Positions 11,201 to 20,890 of a stretch of 64,000 bases of DNA are shown piece after piece (the stretch's first letter is position 1; each line of letters starts with the position of its first letter). A program made the translations under genes and the position numbers. Origin of the DNA: Plasmodium brasilianum (taxonomy: Eukaryota > Apicomplexa > Aconoidasida > Haemosporida > Plasmodiidae); assembly GCF_023973825.1 (NCBI RefSeq), contig NC_090125.1, positions 3,197,412 through 3,261,411 of the forward strand, written 5' to 3'. The notes beneath the pieces were generated by a model. It searched no databases, was not told where the DNA came from, and was given only the letters and a program-made list of their open reading frames with translations.

Positions 11201-13582
11201 CGTATCTACATCTTCCACTTTCGTACCTACATCTTCCACTTTCGTACCTACATCTTCCACTTTCGTACCTACATCTTCCACTTTCGTACCTACATCTTCC
11301 ACTTTCGTATCTACATCTTCCACTTTCGTATCTACATCTTCCACTTTCATATCTACATCTTCCACTTTTGTATCTACATCCTCCACTTTCGTACCTACAT
11401 CTTCCACTTTCATATCTACATCTTCCACTTTCATATCTACATCTGTCACTTTCGTACCTACATCTTCCACTTTCGTATCTACATCTTTCACTTTCGTACC
11501 TACATCTTCCACTTTCGTATCTACATCTTCCACTTTCGTACCTACATCTTCCACTTTCGTATCTACATCCTCCACTTTCACACCTCTATCTTCCGTTTTC
11601 ATACTTCCAGCTGTCAATTTAGAAGGTGCATCTTCCACTTTAGAACCTCCATCTGTCAATTTCGCACCTGCATCTTCCAATTTCACATCTGAATTTGCCA
11701 CCTTCACCCCCGCATCTGCAACGTTTTTACTTTCGCCTTTTACATCTCCCCCGGTTTCATCAACTTTCCCCATTTCTTCTATATATCCCTCGTCCTCTCT
11801 CATAAGCCTATACTGTTTTTCGATCATTGCATTAAATCTATTTTTTATCTGTTCCTTTACCTCTTGTATTTTGCGTGCGTTAGCTTGTTCTTCTGTTTCA
11901 CCTTTTCTTGTACTCTCGATTTCTCTTCTGATACTTTTTTCTATAATACTAGTTTCATGTGCCTCATTTAAACGTTTAGTTAGCATATCTAAATAAGATA
12001 AATCTTCTCCATTTTTTATTTGGTCATCTGTACACTTTGGCAAATCAGAACATTCTTCATAATGTTCTACAATTTCATGAAATAAAATACGAGGATTAAA
12101 TTTATATCCTTTACCACATACACCCCTGCATTCATATATTTTGTTTGGACATTCTATACGAAAATCTTCTTTTACTGCTATATCATAATCAAATACAACT
12201 CTACATGTAGGATCATAATATTGCCTATACTTAACAGATTCACTAACAGTAATTTTTAAAGGTATTTCTCGTTGTCTTTTTCTAAATTCACATGGTCCAC
12301 TCCAGTCAGACCAATCACCATACCTTGAACATGTTGCACCATACTGTAAATGATAACAAAATTTTTTTAAACCTCCAACACTTGAATTATCGAATGAATT
12401 TTGTATAAAATGTGAAAGAGCATAACCTATATCTTTATCATATCGAGCTTCTGAAAGTTTGTTAACTGTATATATTGAATAGCTATTAACTTCTGATATG
12501 AAAAAAATACCAACATTCTTACTTCTGATTTCTCTAATGTAATTTACTAATTCATCTGAATATTCTGATAAATCAACTTCTGAATATTTCTTACAAATAA
12601 CTATAACATTTTTCGCATTTTTAAAGGATTCATTCTTTAATATATATTCTTCATAATATTCTCTTAAGGATGAAAATAAATCTGTTTTTACTGGTGCTAA
12701 ATGAACATAATTTTTTATTACCCTCTTCATTTCTTTAGAAAATGGTAATAGTTGTATTTTATCAAAACTTTGAATGTTCTTATATATTATTTTATTACTA
12801 TATATAATTGTACTTAAATAATTATTTTTATTTTTCTTCATATATATACTTGTTCCCATAAGTGTAAACGTCATATTTTCTATAAAAGATTTACTCTGGA
12901 TCTCTGAACTGATAAGAAAATGTATATTCATTCCTTTGCAAAAATCGAGAACGAAATTTCTGGAGGTCTCTAAATATGTAAAAAAGGAATGAATATGTAT
13001 AAGCGTGAGTCTAAATGAATGTAGCTGTAAATGTAGTTGCAAATGTAGATGTATACAAGATGAAGCTGTCTATGTAGATGACAATGCACAAATAATCACA
13101 GTGCAAACTTCAAACATAATTAAATCAAAAATTTGTTTATAGTAACAGCAGTTTTAACCGAATTTTATACATAAATAAGTAAAAAGAAATAAATACACAA
13201 ACGTGAAAAAAAAAGCATCATATATAATATGTGAAACGTATGAAGACTTGTAATGTTATTTTAACATATATAAACGTTATGGACACATGAAGAATGAGAA
13301 ATGGTATATCATTACATGATAAATTTTTGTAAATATATTCTTTAATAATACAGATATTTGAACATGTAGAACTTAAAAAACTGTTCTACCGAATAAAAAA
13401 ATATTTTAAAAATTGTTTTATATATAATAGTGACAAGGTGCAAGGAATTTTTGTTTTCCTTTTTCTTCTCTTTTTTTTGTTCTTTTTTTTTATTTTTTCT
13501 TACCTAAAAAGTTCTTTCTGAGACTTGATCCATAAGCCAAGTGAAAAAAATTTACAATAGTAAGAAATATAAAAAACTTCAT
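2288..13582 (-). CDS. TREP: TREP / S6 (UOS3): TRAP-family sporozoite surface protein, giant repeat-bearing form
   Basis: Two exons fit. Exon 1 (13582-13504) encodes a signal peptide, MKFFIFLTIVNFFHLAYG. The intron is 13503-12970 (GTAAG...TTTAG). Exon 2 (12969-2288) joins in phase 1, giving about 3,586 residues. Without exon 1 the reading frame opens only at a TTG and has no signal. Order: divergent von Willebrand A-like domain (about 37-228); degenerate thrombospondin repeat with WSDWSGPC (about 239-330); heptad array (about 440-735, core 482-652); 20-residue repeats (about 970-1070); 10-residue array (about 1526-2939); membrane helix (about 3519-3538); 48-residue acidic tail ending GYLDEGWS. 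The penultimate Trp and short acidic tail are TRAP-family hallmarks for linkage to the gliding motor. S6/TREP is known to act in sporozoite motility and salivary gland invasion. The family call is firm; the TREP identity also rests on remembered synteny. Confidence 0.9.
4231..8469 (-). repeat. In-frame 30-bp (10-residue) tandem array, about 141 units, inside TREP
   Basis: Units of 30 bp encode a 10-residue motif of the type HP(L/T)(T/S)(H/D)(K/E)(D/A)(D/T)Q(V/L). Two unit types, reading like DEATQLHPLT and HKDDQVHPTS, tend to alternate and give a 60-bp higher-order unit. The register is constant across about 4.2 kb: every length change I can see is a multiple of 30 bp. Edge units are more diverged than central ones. 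The array adds about 1,410 residues to the ectodomain. Confidence 0.95.
8490..9330 (-). repeat. Degenerate ~30-35-residue repeats in TREP
   Basis: The protein here repeats blocks resembling IPEETSIHHRVSDDTNKE, ...HIHDEHNINEIVANNIKKNQ and ...KIKDENIIEETVSDDTTKNH. Unit length varies around 30-35 residues and identity is low, suggesting an old array that has decayed next to the young 10-residue array. Confidence 0.55.
9990..10290 (-). repeat. Five imperfect 60-bp (20-residue) repeats in TREP
   Basis: Successive 20-residue blocks share the pattern (V/A)VNKE(V/I)E.....(D/E)EKL(R/K)G, for example NEVVSKEEEHDITGDEKLKG followed by KGAVNKEIEHLLTDDEKIKS. This family is unrelated in sequence to the 10-residue array downstream. 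Confidence 0.8.
10870..11720 (-). repeat. 21-bp (7-residue) heptad array in TREP
   Basis: The core, about 11080-11590, is a near-perfect 21-bp repeat encoding TKVEDVG or TKVEDVD (also MKVEDVD). More diverged units flank it (AGVKVAN, DSKVAGE and similar). Val at positions 3 and 6 of each unit gives 3/4 hydrophobic spacing, as in coiled coils or amphipathic helices, with Lys, Glu and Asp on the other faces. Because 21 is divisible by 3, the antisense strand is also open, which produces long spurious plus-strand ORFs. Confidence 0.95.
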
Positions 13583-13892
13583 TTTTAAAACTAAAAAAAT
13601 TAACACAGTAATGACCAAAAATGACTAAGTTTCAATTTCAAAAATTTTAGCAGAGGTCAAATCACTAATATGGTATTCATAACATGAAGTTATGTGATTT
13701 TATAATAGTGTAATTTTATACTTATTTTTAAATCTATATGTTCTTTATAATATTTTTCTTATGTTACATCTGGTTTTATTCTTACTCCTTTATTCTTAAT
13801 TTTTTTTTCTTTTTTTATTGTAATATTAGAACAATTCTTTTCTTTTATTTCAAATAAAGTTAGAGTATAGGTATATGTATACGTGTACATAA

Positions 13893-13923
<31 letters not shown>

Positions 13924-14327
13924 AAATATAAATAAAATATATAATGCAGAAGAGGATCTATAAAAATGCATAAATGTATAACTGTAACGGAATAAAGAAG
14001 AATATAACAAAAGAGTTAGCTAATTTACAGCTTTAAAAAAAAGTTTTGCCACCAGGAAGATAAGACACTATTATTATATTTTATTTTTTTATTTTGTAAC
14101 AGGAAAATATGGACATAAATAAAGGGAGTAATAATATACATATATATGCTTCTTATACAATTTTTGAAGAAAAAAATTCTTTTAAATTTGTGGTTCCCTA
14201 CATAATACTTTAAGAAGAATTATTTTAAAATTTGATGCAATAATGATATTATATTATACGGCATTAGAACCGGTAATGAATGCATGCAGACAGGATAAAA
14301 AGCAGACCGTTCTGGATAATTTAGCTT

Positions 14328-14367
<40 letters not shown>

Positions 14368-14921
14368 TAATTTTGAAGGAAATATAATGATTACTTTTTT
14401 GGAGAACAGTATATATCAATATTTTTCCTTTCTCGAATTATAATTGTTTTCTTCCGATGGGATATATTTTAGGATCTGTTCCATTTAATGAGAATGCAAA
14501 AAGGATATATATAAAACAAATTAGAAAACATTTATTTTTATCATCATATATTTTATATTATTTTGTTTATTAATGAGTAATAAAAAAATTTTGCTATTAT
14601 AAGGGTTAAAAAAAAAAAAAATAAAATAATAATAGATTTAAGATATATATATCAGTCAAAATAATTTTTTAAGGTAATTTTTTTTGAGATATCAAAGTGT
14701 TAACACTTTTTTTTTTTTTTATATAAACATAATTCCATATCCACAGCTCAAAAGTTACTACGTTTTTTCACTCTTGTAATTTTCGCCATACTCTTCAAAT
14801 ATGTAAAAAAAAAATGTATAGACGGTACAAAATGATGCATAGATTATATTTTCCATATAATTAAACCGTTTTCATTTTACGTTTCTATAGTATAGAAAGG
14901 TTCTAGTAGCATTCTAGATGA
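13583..14921. other. TREP 5' flank; no gene called
   Basis: The stretch holds TREP promoter/5' UTR sequence, a (TA)n run near 13898-13915, and a T-run of about 27 at 14337-14365. A minus-strand frame at 14010-13759 is open for 83 codons and ends in the A-rich segment IKNKGVRIKPDVT, but most of its middle is microsatellite-encoded Tyr/Ile/Thr, so I do not call it. Confidence 0.5.
14281..14288. promoter_or_regulatory. Palindromic TGCATGCA, AP2-Sp-type motif upstream of TREP
   Basis: The octamer lies about 700 bp upstream of the TREP start codon. The sporozoite transcription factor AP2-Sp is reported to recognise (T)GCATGC(A), and TREP is a sporozoite gene. At this base composition the exact octamer should occur by chance well under once in 64 kb (my rough estimate 0.2-0.3), though the core GCATGC occurs a few times elsewhere in the window. 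Function is inferred. Confidence 0.5.
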
Positions 14922-16027
14922 ATGGATGGGAGTAAGAGTAAAAAAAAAAGTGGTAAAGCTCAGGTTTTCCTAAATTTTCCATTTTTTTAAATAATGGTAA
15001 ACACACAGTATATATATATGTGGGTACCTTCATAGCTACTTCTTTTTTATTGTGTGTAAATAACACGCATTAGACTTCTTAAAAAATGATGTTCATATAA
15101 TTTTGAGAAATACGTTTTCCTGAATGATTATATTTTAAAAATTTACTGGGATAAAATAATTTGTGAAAAATGTTATTTTGCTAATTTCTTTTGTCTTGTC
15201 ATAAAACTAACAAAGACGTTGGACCTAAATAAAAAATTACCTGACTTTTCAAAATTGTTAACGAAGTTGTGCAGGAAAATTCTGAACATAATGCTGCGAA
15301 AAATAAACCTTGATTTTGTATAAATTGCTGCGCCTTCTCCATATCTTATTCTTACAGTTCGAATATAAAAAAAATATTGGAAAGACATGTTAACAAGGAT
15401 GGAAAAATTATTTCTAAAAATTATAACTATATTAATGTTTATTTTTGCAAAGTATCCTTTTATTTTGGTGCTGAATTGATAGCTATAGATATGATATGTA
15501 TGTACAGATATTTTATGTTTATGTACACTAGAAGGCGCAATAATATGAACAAATAATACCAATATCGTTTCCTTTAAATATTAATTATTCTTTCAAAGAA
15601 TATATAAAACCCATAGTCATTTACTTGGTAATAAGAATGTTTACGTCAAAGGAATTTGTACTAGTAGAAAGGTGCAACTGGAAAAAGGGAGCGAACATAT
15701 AAATATATGTCGTACGATTATATAAAAAAGAAACTAATAAGATGGTTAGAATAAATGTTTTTTAAAAATTCAAAAGGCTTTTACGTCCTAAATACGCACA
15801 ACAGAAATTTTAATGAATATTTTTTTTTTTTTTTAGGACCATGCTTTTGTAGCATTTTAAAAATAAAACAGATTTTTCATAGTTTTCCGGGCTTTCAGAA
15901 TAATGCAGCAATTTTGTTTTTACTTTTTTTTTTTTTTTTTTTTTTCAGTTCTTATAGATATTTACTCTATACTTCACAAATAGAAATGTGCATCAATTTC
16001 TTTTATGCAAGAATTAATTATATTTAG
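14922..16027 (+). CDS. Candidate unlisted multi-exon gene (model incomplete)
   Basis: Several plus-strand blocks look coding but lie in different frames and must be spliced. A possible first exon at 14922-14963 reads MDGSKSKKKSGKAQ. A block at 15090-15323 contains FLNDYILKIYWDKIICEKCY. A block opening at 15358, after the acceptor TTATTCTTACAG, reads NIKKILERHVNKDGKIISKN and stays open to 15556. A block at 15544-15702 contains KEYIKPIVIYLVIRMFTSKE. An exon at 15837-15915, after a T-rich tract and AG, contains ILKIKQIFHSFPGFQNN. It joins in phase 2 to 15949-16027, which follows a long T tract and CAG and ends RINYI before TAG. I could not find one chain that joins all blocks. No family is recognised. 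The sense strand is A-rich like neighbouring coding DNA; the opposite-strand 129-codon frame is Phe-rich and is probably its shadow. Confidence 0.35.
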
Positions 16028-16493
16028 GCTTTTCATTTATCATACAAAAAGGGACTCCCTATGACTGATTTTATTCTATATAGAAAATTTGCTCATTTTT
16101 ATATATGCGTAATTCCTCTACGATTAATACTTGTGCTTTTACTTGCATTTTTTACTATTTTTTTTGTGGAACTTTCACATTAACATTTTTATTTTTGACG
16201 CTTTGACTTGTTTTGTTATACTCGGCTAAATTTTGTTTTATTTTATTTTGTTATATCTTTTTTTTTTTTAATACAAGTGCAAAATGTGCACAAATTTCTT
16301 TTTACGCATTTATTTTTAAGGTTGTGAAGGGGCTTTTCCCAATAGCTAAGATATACCTTAATCCTTTTTAAGAAAAGTAATAATTATACTTATCTTTTCC
16401 TTTTTTAAATGCAAATGTTAAATTAAATTTTAGAAAATTAACACTTTTTTTTTTTATCAAAAAAGGAAGAGAGAGAAGAAAAAAAAAAAAAAA
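16028..16493. other. 5' flank of RabGGTase alpha
   Basis: T-rich tracts and an A-run directly before the start codon; no coding signal seen. Confidence 0.5.
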
Positions 16494-19400
16494 ATGCATG
16501 GGAGAAGAGCAAACAATTCTAAAGATGAGAATATAAAATTAGAAAAAGTCAAAGAATTAATCCCATTAGTAAATGATTTAATTAAAAAGAAGAGAGCAAA
16601 TATATATGAAAAGGAATACGTTGATATAACAACGGCTATTTTAAAAAAATGCCCTTATCTCCAAACACTGTGGAATTATAGGAGGGAATATTTTGAATCC
16701 ATAAAAGATGAATACGTAAATGTGAATGTTGATACTAACGATGTTAAGGAAGGTTATTTATTCTAATAGAAAAAAAAAAAAAAAAAAGGAAAAAAAAGCA
16801 ATTCTTTTGAATGTGTACCCTATGCGCATACTTTTTAGCGATTTTCACTTCACACTTATCAATGTCTACTGTTTAAGCGTACATGTGTATGCACAGTTAT
16901 AAACGTTTGTGTATTGATTCTTAAAAGCATCTTTGGAATAATTGGGATGAGTTTTTTTGTGGTTTATCCTGCAATATATGCTCCATTTTTTTCTCCAATA
17001 TATACTCTATTTTGTTGATTAATTTATTGTTCATATTTTTCGTTAATTTATGGTCCATATTTTTCGTTAATTTATGGTCCATTTTTTTCGCTAATTTATG
17101 GTACGTTTTTTCTCCAAATTTTGATCCATTTTTTTCTCAAACTTTTTCTGGTAGATGCGGACAAAAAGAATTGCTCTAAACAGCGCTTGAACGAATTAAA
17201 AAAGATGATGCAAAACGAAAATATAATGATTGAAGAAATCCTGAGTAGATTTAACAAGTGCAACGAATTGTGGTTTCATAAATTATGGGTAGTAAAATAT
17301 TGCTTGAAAAATAATTTAACAAATATTCAAGATTTACTAGAAGAGCTAAAATATTGTAAAGGTTCCTTTTATAAAGATGACAGAAATTACCATTGTTGGA
17401 ATTACAGGTCTTATGTAATTGCGTGTATATATATATCAATAAGAAAGAATGAAAGGGAAAAAGTAGGAGGTAATAATAGAGTTGAACAAAATGAAAGTAA
17501 TAACGTTATTGCACAAGATTGTAATAATTTTAATGTACATAGATTGAATTACGAACTATCGAAAGAACTAATTGAACACAATTTTTCAAATTTTTCTGCT
17601 TGGTTTTTGAAATATTCTTTGAAAGAATCGTTTATCAATATAAATGATGAGTTAAACTTAATAAAAAATGCAATTTTTACAGACCCATTTGATCAAAGCT
17701 TATGGGAGTTTTATAGATGGTTCCTTTTTCAAAAAGGGAATTACAAAGAAGAAATTTTTTTTATCCTATTACAAGATAATTCTATTTATTTTTTTTTTCA
17801 AAACTTAGTTAAAGTAAATGTGGATAAATCTAAGTGTTACAATTTAAATAGTGAGGAAATAAGTGGAGTCTGGAATAAACAATTAATTACTATGAACAAT
17901 CCACTGGACAATTTGGAATCTTATGTATACATTTTTAAAGCTAATGAAAAATTTTCTCTAAGTCATTTCACATATCTAAAGTTTTCTTTATATTATTTTA
18001 AATACAATATATATGAACATGATAAAATAAATTATGGAAAAAACATATTACAAGATTTGCTAACTGGTTGTGATTATTCTTTAAAGGAAGAAAACCAATT
18101 TGAATATAGCATAGTGTACGAAATTAATTTTCAGTACTTTTCAAAAAATGAACATTTTAAATTATTACAAGATTATAACAATAAAAATAGAAAAAGCTGT
18201 CGTTTCTCAAGTAAAAAAGATTGTACAAATATTTATGCTAGTTTATATGAATATATAAATTATTCCAATATTCTCTTAAGTACAGCAAGAAATATGGATT
18301 TTGGTTTGTTGCAATCTGAACTTGAACAAATAAATGAATTACTATATTTAGAGAGTAACTGCAAGTTTGCATTATTTACAAAGTGAGCAATACCAATTTA
18401 TACTTACTCGTGCATAAGCGTATGTATACACATATTTGCTTATATATTGGTGCAGGCCCTTTGAATATTTGACAGTGCGTTATACATTCAAATATATGTA
18501 TGTTTAAAAAATGAAAATAAGAAAAAACATTATGTTAATTTTGTAGATTTGAAATATTAAAAAGACTGGAAAAATTCGACCAAATGTTCCAATTACTTGA
18601 GCTGTTGAAGAATGTTGACCACATCAGGGTGCAGTACTACAATGACTGGGAAGTAGAACTAAGGATACAGTAACTTTTGCGTTCATTTTATCTATTGTTG
18701 AATTTGCCAAGTGTTTCTTTGTGTGTGCATTTGTATGGGTTATGTGTGTGTGTATGTTCGTATGTATGTGCGTATGTGTATGCGTATGTATGTCTGTATT
18801 TTTGCACCTATGTACATACGAATGCGTACATATACATATGTGTGTAAATTTCCTTTCAATGTAGAAAAAAAATATATAACTACTACCAGGATTCCGAAAT
18901 AGGTTAAAAATATTTAATCAAAATAGATTTATTTCGTATACTTATATTCAGTAAAGCAAAGAATTAAAAAATATAAATGTGCCTTATACCTTATTGTTTC
19001 ACTTACAGATGATAGCAATAAAGTGTTAGACCTGAGTGGTTTAAATATTGACCGTATAGATTACCCCCTTATGATTGAGGCTTTTTTTATACCGAAAATT
19101 AATTTGTCCAATAATCTTATATCAGTATCGTAGGAAAAAAAAAAAAAAAGAGCATAAAAAGGAAAACGGAAATGTTAATGTTTAATCTCAATTTTGGCTT
19201 AATTTTGTCCTATTTTGTCTTATTTGATTTTTTTTTTTTTGTACAACCCTTTTAGATGTACGGGTAAATTTACTGTAAATTTTTTGTATAATCTGAAGGA
19301 ACTAGACCTAAGTAACAATAAAATAAAAAATTTTGTTAACCTTATGAAAAATTTATATAACCTAAAATTATTGAAGAAGTAAGTTGTAGAAATAATATAG

Positions 19401-19959
19401 GTACAGAAGAAAGAGCACATATTATTACATTTTTTGCGTATTTTATTTTTTTTAAATATGACTCATATTTTATTTTTAAATTAAAAATTTTTTATGTAGA
19501 CTTGATGTGAGTAACAATGATTTAGTAAATTTTGATGAGGATCTCGACAATTTCGAGTTTGTTATATTACCTATATTGAAGTAGGCAAAAAAAAAAACAA
19601 AAAAAAAACTATACTTTCCAAATGAAATTACGTTTATATGGGTACATAATATTTAAATGTGTAACATATCCATTTGTGTGTCAATTAGTTAACTGATGTG
19701 TTTAAATCAAAAAATGTTATTCGTTCTCCCTGCATTTTATTATGTATATAAGAGTATAGCTAGTGCATATATGTTATGTACATTTATATAATTCGATAAA
19801 AAATATACGTTTATTAATGCATCCCTTTTTTTTTGTAGGGAAATTAATATTATGGATAGTAATATTTCCACCCTATTAAATCAAAAATACAAAGATAAAA
19901 GTAAGTTGAATACTTTTGATGTTGTTCGGGATAAGCACAAAATGGTTTTATCGAGATAA
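16494..19959 (+). CDS. Rab geranylgeranyltransferase (type II) alpha subunit with leucine-rich repeats
   Basis: Eight exons fit with every phase matching: 16494-16752, 17155-18382, 18547-18669, 18865-18902, 19009-19129, 19256-19378, 19500-19580 and 19839-19959, about 697 residues. The protein starts MHGR, as this subunit typically does, and has prenyltransferase alpha repeats: LQTLWNYRRE, NELWFHKLWV, NYHCWNYRSY, NFSAWFLKYS and FTDPFDQSLWEFYRWFL. Exons 5-8 encode leucine-rich repeats (KVLDLSGLNI, KINLSNNLI, LKELDLSNNKIKNF, LDVSNNDLVNF), as in mammalian RabGGTA. With the beta subunit and Rab escort protein, this cytosolic enzyme attaches geranylgeranyl groups to Rab GTPases. Two donors are GTTATT and GTTAAA, which are weak but forced by phase. 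The last exon could instead splice at the strong GTAAGTTG near 19900, changing the C-terminus. The family call is firm; the exact ends are less so. Confidence 0.85.
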
Positions 19960-20151
19960 TCATAGCAGGAATTACGTGGATGCTTATTTAAAAAAAAAAA
20001 AGAAGAAAAATACTAATTGTCATGAAAGTCTCTTTGATTTACTACTAGAAAAATCTATATTTTTTTTTTCCCGTTGTTTTTTTAATATTTTCCATTTTTA
20101 AGTGATGAAAACATTAACAGCACACAGCTCAAACATACCAAGTACATGAAC

Positions 20152-20195
<44 letters not shown>

Positions 20196-20890
20196 TTTTA
20201 TATAAAATCAGCATATGCGCGTCGCTTTATTGTGTAGCCTTATTAAAATATTGTTTGTCCAAATTTGTGTAAATAATCCGAAATGTACAAAATAAACGTG
20301 CGAAAACAAAAAAAGTGGAAACAAAATGTGTATACACGAATTCTACCTTTTTAATCTATAGACAAAAGGAATCTTTTAAAAAATAACAAAAAAAAAAAAA
20401 AAAAAAAATTAGAAATATAATAGGATAAACATAACAAAATAAAATAATGGAAAAATACGAAAACTTAAAAAGATATCAATTTTTATTAAAAATTTTATAC
20501 ACATATATTTGTAATTCAAAAAAATACCTTCTATAATTTACAGCAAATTTTAAAATATTTTTACCATGTCTTTTTTTTCATACGTTTTGGAAAAATGTTT
20601 TCAATAAAAGGAGTAGTGCAACATTTGCCTTTTGATCATCCTTTAGTCGAATACATATAAATATATATATATAAATATATGTTATTTAATCTGTGCAAGC
20701 TTTTATAAAGCAAAAATTAACCGTAAAAATAAGTGAATCTTATTGTTATAATAAAATATGTACAGACACGCCTTTGTTTCATCGTACGTCCCTTGAACTG
20801 CTATGAATATTCTTGCCTATTTTTTTTTTAGTTTATGTAAAAATCATTTTGTGCACTGGCTTGGAAATAGTACGCTTATTTTTCTGTCTG
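19960..20890. other. Convergent intergenic region
   Basis: This region holds the 3' flanks of two converging genes. It has a (TA)n run ending in GAGAGAGA near 20157-20195, an A-run near 20388-20408, and no convincing coding block. A short open segment at about 20102-20146 could be an alternative last exon of the upstream gene. Confidence 0.5.

Noticed and set aside
10641..11996. 451-codon plus-strand frame rich in Ser/Thr/Phe/Val, and a 185-codon frame at 11065-11622
   Set aside because: Antisense shadows of the TREP heptad array: a 21-bp period without stops keeps both strands open.
14243..14443. 66-codon plus-strand frame over a long T-run
   Set aside because: The middle is poly-Phe from the homopolymer and there is no splice or domain support.
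15173..15562. 129-codon minus-strand frame
   Set aside because: Phe/Ile/Tyr-rich with few Asn/Lys, typical of an antisense shadow; the plus strand has the better splice signals and composition.
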